NCBI GenBank assembly: GCA_028874795.1
Contig: JAPPHT010000010.1
Location: forward strand, 31,187-95,186
Source: Chloroflexota bacterium
Lineage (GTDB): Bacteria > Chloroflexota > Dehalococcoidia > Lucifugimonadales > Australimonadaceae
Length of the DNA stretch: 64,000 bases
Direction: 5' to 3'
Shown here: positions 7,610-16,594 of the stretch, piece after piece
How the letters are laid out: every line of letters starts with the position of its first letter
Numbering within the stretch: position 1 is the first letter of the stretch
Position numbers and translations under genes: made by a program
The notes under the pieces: model-generated
The model's input: the letters and a program-made list of their open reading frames with translations, nothing else
What the model was told of the DNA's origin: nothing
Database searches by the model: none

Positions 7610-8453
7610 CGCACCGCCTCCTGCCCCCGCCCTCAACCGGCGGGACAGTGCCGCCACGTTCGTCCGGGGCGCGTTGGCTATCGCCCTCCTGCTCGTGCCG
7701 TTCCAGTCCGCCTGCACGCCGACCGCAGGCCCGGGCGAGCCTGCCCTGGTGGTGGGAATCGCTGCCAGCGTACAGCCGGTCGTGGTCGAACTGGCTGCGC
7801 GTTTCGAGGCTGAGCACGGGATACCCGTAACGCTCGTCACCGGTTCGTCCGGGACGCTGGCCGAGCAGCTTCGACAGGGCGCGCCTCTCGACCTGATCAT
7901 CTCTGCTGACAGTCGCTATACGTCAGATCTCGCGGCCGAGGCCTTGCTCGACCCGGGCAGCATCACGGCGCTTGTCCGGGGTGAGCTCGTCGCGGTCACC
8001 AACCTGGACTCCTCCGCCGGATCAGTTGCGCTGCTCCTGGAAGCCGCCGCCGTGCGCCACGTCGCGCTGGCGAACCCGGACCTGGCTCCGTACGGTGACG
8101 CGGCGAGGCGCTACATCCAGGGCCAGGGCCTCTGGGAGGAAACAGCCGGACGCATCGTTTACGGCGAGAACGTCGCCCAGGCGTTCCAGTTCGTTGCCAC
8201 CGGTAATGCGGAGTTGGGCTTCGTTCCGCGCTCACTGCTCATCGCCTCGGACGCGGAGGGCGTGCACGAGCTCCCTGCTCTCCCTCCGGAGGCAAGCGCC
8301 CCCTTGCAGGTCACCGCGGGTGTCAGCGCGGGGTCCGGCTCCGGCGATGCGGCCCGCCGCTTCATCCGGTCACTGGGCGATGAGCGTACCCTCGAGACGT
8401 GGCGCAGGTTCGGCTACGCCCATCTTGGTAAGGTTGACGTCGCGGAGCGATGA
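7596..8453 (+). CDS. modA: molybdate ABC transporter substrate-binding lipoprotein
   Basis: 285 aa. The signal peptide ends in lipobox QSAC. The mature part starts VVGIAASVQPVVVELAARFEAEHG, then VTLVTGSSGTLAEQLRQGAPLDLIISAD, the ModA pattern that contacts the oxyanion. The C-terminal part has NAELGFVPRSLL. Molybdate or tungstate is the expected ligand. The only reasonable start, a TTG, lies inside the 3' end of bcp. A 4-nt ATGA overlap links it to modB. Confidence 0.88.
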   Translation: MDRSSAPPPAPALNRRDSAATFVRGALAIALLLVPFQSACTPTAGPGEPALVVGIAASVQPVVVELAARFEAEHGIPVTLVTGSSGTLAEQLRQGAPLDLIISADSRYTSDLAAEALLDPGSITALVRGELVAVTNLDSSAGSVALLLEAAAVRHVALANPDLAPYGDAARRYIQGQGLWEETAGRIVYGENVAQAFQFVATGNAELGFVPRSLLIASDAEGVHELPALPPEASAPLQVTAGVSAGSGSGDAARRFIRSLGDERTLETWRRFGYAHLGKVDVAER

Positions 8454-9121
8454 TGGACTGGGACGCCCTGAGACTGAGCCTGCAGACCGGCCTTGCGAGT
8501 ACGGCGCTTGCGTTCGTAGTCGGCATCCCGGTTGCATGGGGGCTCTCGCGCCTGCGCGGGTGGACACATGACCTGCTGTCGTCGTCGGTGCTCGTCCCCA
8601 TGGTGCTGCCTCCCACGGTGCTGGGCTACTATCTGCTGGTGGCGGTTGGTCGCAACTCCCCCGTCGGGAGTGTGCTGGATGCGCTGTTCGGGTTCAGCTT
8701 CGTCTTCCAGTGGAGCGGCGCCGTGCTGGCCGCCTTCTTCGTTTCGGTGCCCTTCCTCATCCGCACCGCACAGGCGGGCTTCGAGTCCGTGGACCACGCT
8801 CTGGAGGAGGCGGCCCGTACGCTCGGGCAGACCGAGTGGACCGTCTTCACGCGCATAACGCTCCCCCTCGCCTGGCGAGCGGTGATGACCGGCGTCAGCC
8901 TCGCGCTTGCGCGCGCGACAGGCGAATTCGGCGCAACGCTGATGGTGGCGGGGAGCATTCCCGAGCGCACGCGCACGATGCCCATCGCTATCTACGAGGC
9001 CGTGCTGACCGGACGGACGAGCGAGGCCCAGGTGCTCGCCCTCACGCTTACTCTGACCGCCAGCGGCCTGCTCGTAGCCGTCGCCTTCGGGATGCGGCGC
9101 AGGGGCCCGCGCTCGCACTGA
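8450..9121 (+). CDS. modB: molybdate ABC transporter permease
   Basis: 223 aa with about five transmembrane helices, the usual ModB size. The cytoplasmic coupling loop EEAARTLGQTEWTVFTRITLPLAW is the EAA motif that contacts the ATPase. GEFGATLMVAGSIPERTRTMPIAIYEAV is characteristic of ModB. Overlap with modA is ATGA. No modC (ATPase) follows; the next gene is ccdA-like after a 425-bp gap. The cognate ATPase must be encoded elsewhere or shared. Confidence 0.92.
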   Translation: MMDWDALRLSLQTGLASTALAFVVGIPVAWGLSRLRGWTHDLLSSSVLVPMVLPPTVLGYYLLVAVGRNSPVGSVLDALFGFSFVFQWSGAVLAAFFVSVPFLIRTAQAGFESVDHALEEAARTLGQTEWTVFTRITLPLAWRAVMTGVSLALARATGEFGATLMVAGSIPERTRTMPIAIYEAVLTGRTSEAQVLALTLTLTASGLLVAVAFGMRRRGPRSH

Positions 9122-9225
9122 AGATAGTCTGAACTGTCCCGCCGCGACATCCGCCCCTTACGCCGCCGCCCGCGGCTGCCCTATTATGGTTCCTGCAGCT
9201 CAGGTACACGGCCATGTCGCCTGGT

Positions 9226-9441
9226 GGTTCCGTCCGATGAGGACCGAGTTCTCAGGGGTGAGATGAGCCAGAATGAGCAGAAATGAGACACTTATTTCGA
9301 TTGTTCTCCATCGCTCACGCCTGAGGACTTCGTCCGTACGAGTGGAACGGCATGCTCATTCCGGGTTATTCGCGCTCAGAAGCGCGCTGGGCGTGCTCAT
9401 CATCGATCGTTCGATGCTCATTTCGAGTTCCGTTTGCTCAT
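9226..9441. promoter_or_regulatory. helically phased GCTCA/TGAGC motif array with a large imperfect inverted repeat
   Basis: GCTCA begins at 9313, 9354, 9374, 9395, 9416 and 9436, with spacings of 41, 20, 21, 21 and 20 bp. That is a two-turn helical period with one position missing. Four of these are TGCTCAT. Opposite-strand copies, read as ATGAG, begin at 9263, 9273 and 9283, exactly 10 bp apart. The left half (9226-9349) is also a long imperfect inverted repeat (GTTCC...GGAC..AGT.CTCAGG against its complement). The array lies in the 425-bp gap between modB and the ccdA-like gene. No coding capacity is apparent. Confidence 0.6.
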
Positions 9442-9546
9442 GCTGAGGGGTGGGAACGTGGCATGCCGTGCCTGGCGTCGAATCCCTCTCGGGCTGGGAG
9501 GCGTATCATTGGAGAGAGGAGATAGCACCTCGGGGTGGAGGACTGA

Positions 9547-10449
9547 ATGATGCGTGCCGCGGTACAGAACATCCGCTGGGGAACAGCATTCCCCGTTCTC
9601 GCATTCCTTGGAGCGATGGCTGTCGCGATCGTCGGCGCGTTCATCACGGGAAGTGAGTTCGGTGCGGTTACAGGACGCGTGGAGTCTGTGTCCGCGCAGT
9701 CCGGGAACCTGCTCGGCGATCTGGGTGACCTGTTCCCGTTCGGGTTCGCGTTCAGCGCAGGTATGGTCTCTTCCGTCAACCCGTGCGGCTTCGCGATGCT
9801 CCCGGCTTACCTCGGGCTCTATCTGAGCGAGAACGAGACCATGGAGGCCGGTCAGAGCTCGGTATTGGCGAGATTGCTTCGTGCCGTGCTCGTCGGCGCA
9901 ACCGTGTCCCTCGGGTTCGTCATCCTCTTCGCCGCCGTTGGGACCCCCATCGGGCTGGGAGCGCGCGGGATAGCGGATGCCTTCCCCTGGATCGGTCTCC
10001 TCATAGGCGTGATGCTTGTCGTGGCCGGAGCGTACCTCCTCTCCGGCGGTAAGCTGTACAACAACTTCGCGGCCAGTATCTCTGCGCGGTTCGGCAATGC
10101 CAACAGCAAGAGTGTGCGGAGCTATTTCACCTTCGGCCTTGCATACGGGACCGCTTCACTCAGCTGCACGCTCCCCATCTTTCTCGCGGTGATCGGCGGC
10201 ACGTTCACTGCTGAGACCTTCCTGGACTCCGTGCTGCAGTTCATCCTGTACGGGCTGGGCATGGGCTCCGTCATACTGGCGCTCACCATAGGCATGGCGT
10301 TGTTCAAGGGCGCCATCGCGGGAGGCCTCCGGAGGGCGCTGCCGCACGTGGGCACGATAAGTGCCGTCATGTTGCTCATCGCCGGGACGTTCATCGTCTA
10401 CTACTGGCTGACGATAGGCGAGCTATTGGAGCGCATCCGGGGCGCGTAG
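9547..10449 (+). CDS. ccdA: CcdA/DsbD-type thiol-disulfide transmembrane protein
   Basis: 300 aa with seven or eight predicted membrane helices, probably moving reducing equivalents from cytoplasmic thioredoxin to extracytoplasmic thiols, for example for cytochrome c maturation. The two buried redox cysteines are in SSVNPCGFAMLPAYL (about residue 80) and ASLSCTLPIFLAVIGG. An extra N-terminal helix of about 25 residues precedes the family core. Start is the first of two tandem ATGs, with GGAGG 5 nt upstream. Synthesis could be governed by the phased motif array just upstream. The cytochrome c gene at 2755 is a plausible client. Confidence 0.85.
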   Translation: MMRAAVQNIRWGTAFPVLAFLGAMAVAIVGAFITGSEFGAVTGRVESVSAQSGNLLGDLGDLFPFGFAFSAGMVSSVNPCGFAMLPAYLGLYLSENETMEAGQSSVLARLLRAVLVGATVSLGFVILFAAVGTPIGLGARGIADAFPWIGLLIGVMLVVAGAYLLSGGKLYNNFAASISARFGNANSKSVRSYFTFGLAYGTASLSCTLPIFLAVIGGTFTAETFLDSVLQFILYGLGMGSVILALTIGMALFKGAIAGGLRRALPHVGTISAVMLLIAGTFIVYYWLTIGELLERIRGA

Positions 10450-10663
10450 TTCGGTCCCACGGGAAGACGGCGGCGTCCGGGGGCGAGTCGCTGCGCGGTA
10501 CAGGCTCTCCTCACTTGCAAACACCGTGCCGGCAGGCCCTCTGTTAAATTGCCACGGGCGTACGCAGCCTCTTAACGACCCGTCTAAGCGTCCGATTGCA
10601 CGGCGGTCGTACAATTTCCGTAAACCCCAAAGGGCCCTGTGGCCCTGGACGGAGCCGATCCGC

Positions 10664-11353
10664 ATGACGACCCGCTCTGTGCTGGTGGTGGAAGACGAGG
10701 AGAACCTCGTAGAGGCCCTCCGCTACAACCTGGAGCACGAGGGCTACAGCGTGCTCACCGCACCGGACGGCGGGAGCGGGCTTGAGACGGCCCGGGCTGC
10801 CCTTCCCGACCTGGTCATTCTGGACGTGATGCTTCCCAACCTGGACGGGCTGGAAGTGTGCCGGATCCTCCGGCGCGAGACCGACGTCCCCATCCTCATG
10901 CTCACGGCGAAGGGCGAGGAGATCGACCGCGTCGTCGGCCTGGAGATAGGCGCGGACGACTACGTGACCAAGCCGTTCAGCATGCGGGAGCTGATGGCGC
11001 GCGTGCGCGCGATGCTCAGGCGGCCGCGGAAGACCGCAGTGGGCAGGATGGCCGAACCGCTCCGTTCCGGCTCGCTTGCGTTGGACGTGGAGGCGCACCA
11101 GGCTACGCTCAACGGCGAAGAGTTGCGGTTGAAGCCGCGGGAGTTCGAACTCCTCGCCCTCTTCATGCGGAACCCCGGCCGGGCCTTCACACGGGACCAG
11201 GTGCTCGAACAGCTGTGGGGGCACGACTATATCGGTGACGTCCGCACCGTGGACGTGCACGTTCGGTGGCTCCGTGAAAAGATAGAGGCGGACCCTTCGA
11301 CCCCCGCACGGATCATCACTATCCGTGGGGTCGGCTACCGGTTCGAAGGCTGA
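10664..11353 (+). CDS. phoB: OmpR/PhoB-family response regulator
   Basis: 229 aa. The receiver domain (1-120) has phosphoacceptor Asp54 in VILDVMLPNLDGLEV and the conserved Lys in GADDYVTKPFSMREL. The C-terminal half is a winged-helix trans_reg_C domain with LNGEELRLKPREFELLALFMRNPG and the end VRWLREKIEADPSTPARIITIRGVGYRFEG. The ORF-track start 46 codons upstream gives an extension that does not resemble the family. The ATG at 10664 begins directly with MTTRSVLVVEDEENL. A sensor kinase 12 nt downstream and the pst operon indicate phosphate-starvation control. Confidence 0.9.
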   Translation: MTTRSVLVVEDEENLVEALRYNLEHEGYSVLTAPDGGSGLETARAALPDLVILDVMLPNLDGLEVCRILRRETDVPILMLTAKGEEIDRVVGLEIGADDYVTKPFSMRELMARVRAMLRRPRKTAVGRMAEPLRSGSLALDVEAHQATLNGEELRLKPREFELLALFMRNPGRAFTRDQVLEQLWGHDYIGDVRTVDVHVRWLREKIEADPSTPARIITIRGVGYRFEG

Positions 11354-11365
11354 GGTGGGCCGCAC

Positions 11366-12736
11366 ATGGTCGGACTGCGGGGCACTACGGTCGTCCTGGG
11401 AGCGCTGGCGTTCCTCTCGCTCCTTGCCGGAGCGCTGAGTATCGCTGCATCCGAACCGCTCATCGCGGCCCTTTCCGTACTCGCAGGCTTCGGCCTGCTC
11501 ACCGTGCTGGTGAGGGAACGCAGGATCGATGCCATCGCCGCCAGAGAGACGCGTGCGGCAGTGGCGGCGATGCGTCGCATCGCCGGAGGGCACTTCAGCG
11601 TGCGAACGAGGGAGTTCACCTCCTCTACCCTCAGCGGCCTTCAGGCGCCGTTCGCAGCGATGGCGGAGGCGCTGGCCGTGCTCTTCGCGCAGCTCGCCGA
11701 CCACCGGGGACAGTTGACCGCGGTCCTCGACACCATGGCAGACGGTGTCATTCTCGTCGACCCCGAGAACCGGGTTGCGCTCTCCAACCGAGCCGCCCAT
11801 GAGGTGCTGGCCATCGAAGCGACCACCGGGACACCCCTGAGCTCGATCCTGCGCGACCACGAACTGCGGGGACTCGTGACCCTCTGCAGACAATCGGGAG
11901 CGCGCCAGCATGCGGAACTGCTGCTGCTCAGTCCACGCCGCAGCCTGAGCGCGACTGCCACACCGATAGTCAACGAACCTGGCGAAGCCGACGCTGGGGA
12001 ACCGGAAGTGTCCGTCCTCCTCACGCTGCACGACCTGACCCCCATACGACAGCTCGAAACCACGCGGCGCGAGTTCGTCGCAAACGTCTCCCATGAACTG
12101 CGCAACCCGCTTGCCTCCGTCAAGGCCATGGTCGAAACGTTGGAGGGCGGAGCGGCGACCGACCCTGTCGCAGCCTCCGATTTCCTCCAGCGCATCAACC
12201 GGGAGGTCGACCGCATGAACGCTATGGTCAACGACCTCCTCGAGCTTTCGCGGATAGAGAGCGGGCAGTCTGGACTGCGCCGGCAGCCTGTGGACGCCGC
12301 CGCTACGATCGCAGCCGTGCGCACCGACATGGAGCACCGCATCGCGGAAACCGAGGTCGCGGTGACCGTCAACGCTCCCGGCTCGGTGGTAGCGCTTGGA
12401 GACTCGGAGAAACTGCGCCAGGTCGTGGCCAACCTCCTCGACAACGCACTGAAGTTCACGCCGAGCGGCGGCACCATAGAGCTGTACGCGGACGACCTGG
12501 AACAGGACCGCGTTCTTTTCGGTGTGCGCGACAGCGGCCCCGGCATCGCGCCGGAGCACCTCCCTCACCTCTTTGAACGCTTCTACAAGGCTGATCGGTC
12601 CCGGCGCGATCAGGGAACGGGACTGGGGCTGGCGATAGCGAAGCACATAGTCGAGTTGCATGGCGGGGAGATAGGTGTCGAGAGCACCCAGGGTGCAGGC
12701 TCTACCTTCTGGTTCACGCTTCCCCGGGCCGCCTGA
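11366..12736 (+). CDS. phoR: PhoR-like sensor histidine kinase
   Basis: 456 aa. Two N-terminal helices (about 6-50) have almost no external loop. A linker and a PAS domain (about 112-225, LDTMADGVILVDPENRVALSNRAA) follow. The HisKA box FVANVSHELRNPLASVKAMVE contains the phosphorylated His (about 242). The HATPase has N-box NLLDNALKFTPSGG, G1 VRDSGPGIAP and G2 GTGLGLAIAKHIVELHGG. The lack of a sensory loop is normal for PhoR, which senses through the Pst-PhoU complex. It follows phoB by 12 nt and precedes pstS by 119 nt. Confidence 0.92.
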   Translation: MVGLRGTTVVLGALAFLSLLAGALSIAASEPLIAALSVLAGFGLLTVLVRERRIDAIAARETRAAVAAMRRIAGGHFSVRTREFTSSTLSGLQAPFAAMAEALAVLFAQLADHRGQLTAVLDTMADGVILVDPENRVALSNRAAHEVLAIEATTGTPLSSILRDHELRGLVTLCRQSGARQHAELLLLSPRRSLSATATPIVNEPGEADAGEPEVSVLLTLHDLTPIRQLETTRREFVANVSHELRNPLASVKAMVETLEGGAATDPVAASDFLQRINREVDRMNAMVNDLLELSRIESGQSGLRRQPVDAAATIAAVRTDMEHRIAETEVAVTVNAPGSVVALGDSEKLRQVVANLLDNALKFTPSGGTIELYADDLEQDRVLFGVRDSGPGIAPEHLPHLFERFYKADRSRRDQGTGLGLAIAKHIVELHGGEIGVESTQGAGSTFWFTLPRAA

Positions 12737-12768
12737 GACCTGTCCCTGCTGGAAACGTCTTTGACCGC

Positions 12769-12808
12769 GTTAACACTCCGATAAAGAACAACGTCGCTCG
12801 TCGTTAAC
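12769..12808. promoter_or_regulatory. possible PHO-box-like GTTAAC pair upstream of pstS
   Basis: GTTAAC occurs at 12769-12774 and 12803-12808, both preceded by CG, in the short gap before pstS. Related TTAA-containing sites (CTGTTAAATT, CTCTTAACGA) precede phoB. A shared PhoB operator is an inference; the consensus in this phylum is not known to me. Confidence 0.3.
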
Positions 12809-12855
12809 CTCGCCTCCTTACGCTGACGATGTAACCCCACCCCCGGGGAGGCAGG

Positions 12856-13794
12856 ATGATCCCGACCAGATACCGGAGACTCAGCGGACCGTTACTGCTC
12901 TTGGCGGCCCTTGCCGCCATCAGCGGGTGCGGCGATTCTCCGCAGGGCGGTTCGGATGCGCTGAGCGGCACGATCCAGATCGATGGTTCATCAACCGCGT
13001 TCCCCGTTTCCCAGGCCGTTGCCGAGGAGTTCCGCAAGGAACAGCCGCACGTACAGGTCAACGTCGGCGTCTCCGGCACCGGCGGGGGCTTCAAGCGCTT
13101 CACCGTCGGGGAGACCGATATCTCCAACGCCTCCCGCCCCATCAAGGACTCCGAGCGTGAAGCTGCCGCGGCCAACGGCATCGAGTTCATCGAGATGCGC
13201 ATCGGCACCGACGGGCTCTCAGTCATGGTCAACAATGCGAACGACTTCGTCGACTGCCTGACCGTCCAGGAGCTCAACGCGGTCTGGAAGCCGGGCTCCA
13301 CCATCGACAACTGGCAGGACGTGCGTGCAGGGTTCCCCGACCAGCGCCTCCGCCTCTACGGGCCGGACACCGACTCCGGTACCTTCGACTACTTCACCGA
13401 GGAGATCAACGGCGAGGCTCAGGTCTCCCGTGCCGATTACACTGCCTCCGCCGACGATAACGTCCTCGTCCAGGGTATCGCCGGTGACCGCGGCGCCCTC
13501 GGCTACTTCGGCTACGCCTACTACCAGGAGAACCAGGAGAGTCTCAAGGTCGTCGCTGTTGATGGCGGCGACGGCTGCGTCACCCCTGAGCCCTCCACGA
13601 TCGAGGACGGCTCCTACAAACCGCTCTCCCGGCCGCTCTTCATCTACGTCAACAGCAGCAGCCTGGAGAAACCCGAAGTGAAGGCGTTCGTTACGTTCTA
13701 CATGGACCACGGCTACCAGCTGACTGAAGAGGAGGGCTACGTCCCCGTCGAGCGCAGCATCTACGAAGCCAACAAGGCTGCGGCCGGACTTTAG
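12856..13794 (+). CDS. pstS: phosphate ABC transporter substrate-binding lipoprotein
   Basis: 312 aa. Signal peptide with lipobox AISGC. The mature protein opens with IQIDGSSTAFPVSQAVAEEF and then VSGTGGGFKRFTVGETDISNASRPIKDSE, the PstS phosphate-binding signature (loops with Ser/Thr, the SGTGGG turn and the S-R pair). The later DSGTFDYFTEEING is also diagnostic. AGGCAGG precedes the ATG. It is the first gene of pstSCAB-phoU and delivers phosphate to PstCA. Confidence 0.95.
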   Translation: MIPTRYRRLSGPLLLLAALAAISGCGDSPQGGSDALSGTIQIDGSSTAFPVSQAVAEEFRKEQPHVQVNVGVSGTGGGFKRFTVGETDISNASRPIKDSEREAAAANGIEFIEMRIGTDGLSVMVNNANDFVDCLTVQELNAVWKPGSTIDNWQDVRAGFPDQRLRLYGPDTDSGTFDYFTEEINGEAQVSRADYTASADDNVLVQGIAGDRGALGYFGYAYYQENQESLKVVAVDGGDGCVTPEPSTIEDGSYKPLSRPLFIYVNSSSLEKPEVKAFVTFYMDHGYQLTEEEGYVPVERSIYEANKAAAGL

Positions 13795-13904
13795 AGACAG
13801 CTTCCCCCATGGAGCGGCGGCCTTCCTCCCACGAGCGACGCCTGATGTGCCACTGCCCTGCCTCTCCTTCTCTCCTCCGGGAATGGACGCGACGAAGATA
13901 GGCG

Positions 13905-14888
13905 ATGGACACTACGAAGCAAGATAGCTTTGCAGCACCGATGGGGCAGCCCCGTCCAGCCATGCAGTTGAGCCGCAACCGCAGGCGAGGCGCGCTGCAG
14001 GGCCGCATCGTTCATTGGCTCTTCTTCGCCTGTGCAGCGATGTCCGTCGTCACGACATTCGGTATCGTCGCCAGCCTGCTGCGCGAGTCGCTCGGTTTCT
14101 TCGGTGAGGTCCCCGTCTGGGAATTTCTCTTCGGCACCACCTGGTCGCCCATCCTCAGGGACGCGGAAGGCAACCGGCACTACGGCGTCTTGCCACTGGT
14201 GAGCGGTACGCTCCTCGTTGCCACGATCGCGGCGGCGGTCGCGGTTCCGGCGGGGTTGGCCATAGCCATCTACCTCTCCGAGTACGCCCCGGACAAGGTG
14301 CGCCGCAGCATCAAGCCGGTCCTGGAAGTGCTTGCGGGCATCCCTACCGTGGTCTACGGCTACTTCGCGCTCACGTTCGTCACCCCGCTGCTCCAGAGCC
14401 TCCCGGTCCCCTACCTGCAGGAGAACCTGCTGGTCTTCAACGCGCTGAGCGCAGGTCTCGTCATGGGTTTGATGATCATCCCGATGGTGTCGTCGCTCAG
14501 TGAGGATGCGATGGTCGCGGTGCCCCGTTCGCTCCGCCACGCAGCCTACGCGCTCGGTGGCACGAGGCTGGAGGTCTCGCTCCGCATCGTCGTGCCCGCC
14601 GCGTTCTCTGGCATCGTCGCCTCGTTCATACTGGCGTTCTCACGCGCCATCGGCGAAACGATGCTGGTGACCCTCGCTGCAGGTGCAACACCGCGCCTGA
14701 CCTTCAACCCCGTCGAGAGCATCCAGGCGATGACCGCGTTCATCGTGCAACTGGCACTGGGCGAAACCCCGCACGGCTCGCTGGAGTACAACACCATCTT
14801 CGCAGTGGGACTGCTGCTCTTCTTCTTCACGCTCGGCATGAACGTGCTCGGGCACTTCCTCGTCCGCCGCTTCAGGGAGGAGTACTAG
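13905..14888 (+). CDS. pstC: phosphate ABC transporter permease PstC
   Basis: 327 aa with six transmembrane segments. It has an extended hydrophilic N-terminus, a periplasmic region [10 protein letters not shown], the PstC-typical [13 protein letters not shown], and the coupling motif [41 protein letters not shown] is a conserved block in PstC/PstA. It follows pstS after 110 nt and is separated from pstA by a single base, so the two permeases are co-translated. Confidence 0.95.
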   Translation: MDTTKQDSFAAPMGQPRPAMQLSRNRRRGALQGRIVHWLFFACAAMSVVTTFGIVASLLRESLGFFGEVPVWEFLFGTTWSPILRDAEGNRHYGVLPLVSGTLLVATIAAAVAVPAGLAIAIYLSEYAPDKVRRSIKPVLEVLAGIPTVVYGYFALTFVTPLLQSLPVPYLQENLLVFNALSAGLVMGLMIIPMVSSLSEDAMVAVPRSLRHAAYALGGTRLEVSLRIVVPAAFSGIVASFILAFSRAIGETMLVTLAAGATPRLTFNPVESIQAMTAFIVQLALGETPHGSLEYNTIFAVGLLLFFFTLGMNVLGHFLVRRFREEY

Positions 14889-14889
14889 C

Positions 14890-15777
14890 ATGGCGAAGGC
14901 AGAGGTCACGGCGCTGCTCAATCCGCGCCTCGCCGTTCGCAAGCGCATCGGCTCGGTGGCCTACGTCATCTTCATGCTGGCGATCCTGATCGGGCTCGCC
15001 GGGCTTGCAGCGCTCCTTCTTCGCGTGCTCTGGCAGGGCGTTCCCTGGCTCAGCCTGCACTTCCTGACGGACTACCCTTCCCGCTTCCCTGAGCAGGCGG
15101 GCATGAAGTCCGCAATCTTCGGGACGATATGGATCATGGCGCTCACGGGCCTGTTCACAGTCCCTGTGGGCGTGGGGGCAGCCGTCTACCTGGAGGAGTA
15201 CGCCCCCAAGAACTGGTTCACCCGCATCATTGAGGTCAACATCTCCAACCTTGCCGGAGTGCCCTCGATCGTCTACGGACTGCTCGGCCTCGCCGTTTTT
15301 GTGCAGATACTTGCGCTGGGCAGGACGGTGCTCGCTGGCGCGATGACGATGTCGCTTCTCGTGATGCCCATTGTCATCATCGCCTCGCGGGAAGCGATCC
15401 GCGCCGTTCCATCGACCTACCGGGAAGCGTCGTACGGCCTGGGCGCCACCAAGTTCCAGACCGTCAAGGACGTCGTCCTGCCGCATGCGCTCCCCGGCAT
15501 CATGACCGGCACCATCCTCGCGATGTCGCGTGCCATCGGAGAGGCGGCGCCGATGATTGCGATCAGTGCGCTCGTCTTCCTCACGTTCATCCCGACCGAT
15601 CCACTGGACGAGTTCTCGGTGATGCCCATCCAGATATACAACTGGGTAAGTCAGCCCAGACCCGAGTTCCGTGGCATCGCCGCCGCAGGCATCATCGTCC
15701 TGCTTGTCGTCCTGCTCTCCATGAATGCCGTAGCGATCTATATCCGCAACCGCACGCAGAAGAGGTCTGAGGAATGA
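14890..15777 (+). CDS. pstA: phosphate ABC transporter permease PstA
   Basis: 295 aa with six membrane helices. Diagnostic stretches are [39 protein letters not shown] and the EAA-like loop [44 protein letters not shown] matches PstA. It forms the heterodimeric channel with PstC. Its stop overlaps the ATG of pstB by 4 nt. Confidence 0.95.
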   Translation: MAKAEVTALLNPRLAVRKRIGSVAYVIFMLAILIGLAGLAALLLRVLWQGVPWLSLHFLTDYPSRFPEQAGMKSAIFGTIWIMALTGLFTVPVGVGAAVYLEEYAPKNWFTRIIEVNISNLAGVPSIVYGLLGLAVFVQILALGRTVLAGAMTMSLLVMPIVIIASREAIRAVPSTYREASYGLGATKFQTVKDVVLPHALPGIMTGTILAMSRAIGEAAPMIAISALVFLTFIPTDPLDEFSVMPIQIYNWVSQPRPEFRGIAAAGIIVLLVVLLSMNAVAIYIRNRTQKRSEE

Positions 15778-16568
15778 CGACGACGACAGAAAGCACCTCC
15801 TCCACCGACACATCCCTGAGCGTCACGCACCTGGACATGTACTACGGCTCATTCAGAGCGCTGCGTGACATCAACCTGGACGTGAAGCGCAACAGCGTTA
15901 CCGCGCTCATCGGTCCTTCCGGGTCCGGCAAGAGCACGCTCCTGCGTTGCTTCAACCGCATGAACGACCTCATTCCAGGCGCGCGCGTCGAGGGCCAGGT
16001 GCTCTTCAACGGGGAGGACATCTACCACCCGAGCATCGACCCCACGGAGATACGGCTCCGCATCGGGATGGTCTTCCAGAAACCCAACCCCTTCCCGAAG
16101 TCCATCTACGACAACGTCGCGTTCGGGCTCAGGATCAACGGCTTCCGGGGCAACATGGATGAAGCCGTAGAGCGCTCGCTCCGCAGGGCCGCCCTCTGGG
16201 ACGAGGTGAAAGACCGGCTCAAGGCGAGCGGTCTCACGCTCTCTGGCGGGCAGCAGCAACGGCTCTGCATCGCCCGCGCCGTCGCGGTGCAGCCGGACGT
16301 CATCCTGATGGACGAGCCCGCGTCCGCGCTTGACCCCATCTCTACACTGGCGATAGAAGACCTCATGCGTGAGCTCAGCCGGGACTACACCATCATCGTC
16401 GTCACGCACAATATGCAGCAGGCTGCGAGGGTGTCGGACTGGACCGCCTTCATGACGATGGGAGAGGACCGGGCAGGCTACCTCGTAGAGATCGGCGATA
16501 CGCACCAGATATTCACCAACCCCCGTGATGAACGCACCGAGGGGTACATCACCGGCAGGTTCGGCTAG
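15774..16568 (+). CDS. pstB: phosphate ABC transporter ATP-binding protein
   Basis: 264 aa. Walker [19 protein letters not shown]-loop [20 protein letters not shown], signature [16 protein letters not shown], Walker [14 protein letters not shown] and switch His in [13 protein letters not shown] are all intact. [15 protein letters not shown] is specific to PstB. It powers phosphate import and transmits transporter state to PhoU/PhoR. ATGA overlap with pstA. Confidence 0.97.
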   Translation: MTTTTESTSSTDTSLSVTHLDMYYGSFRALRDINLDVKRNSVTALIGPSGSGKSTLLRCFNRMNDLIPGARVEGQVLFNGEDIYHPSIDPTEIRLRIGMVFQKPNPFPKSIYDNVAFGLRINGFRGNMDEAVERSLRRAALWDEVKDRLKASGLTLSGGQQQRLCIARAVAVQPDVILMDEPASALDPISTLAIEDLMRELSRDYTIIVVTHNMQQAARVSDWTAFMTMGEDRAGYLVEIGDTHQIFTNPRDERTEGYITGRFG

Positions 16569-16594
16569 TCCCGCATCGGCGTTGTCAGGAGGAC

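Noticed and set aside
10544-12661. 705-aa minus-strand ORF antisense to phoB-phoR
   Set aside because: It is a frame shadow of two well-supported genes on the other strand. The translation is rich in Arg, His and Gly and has no family motif.
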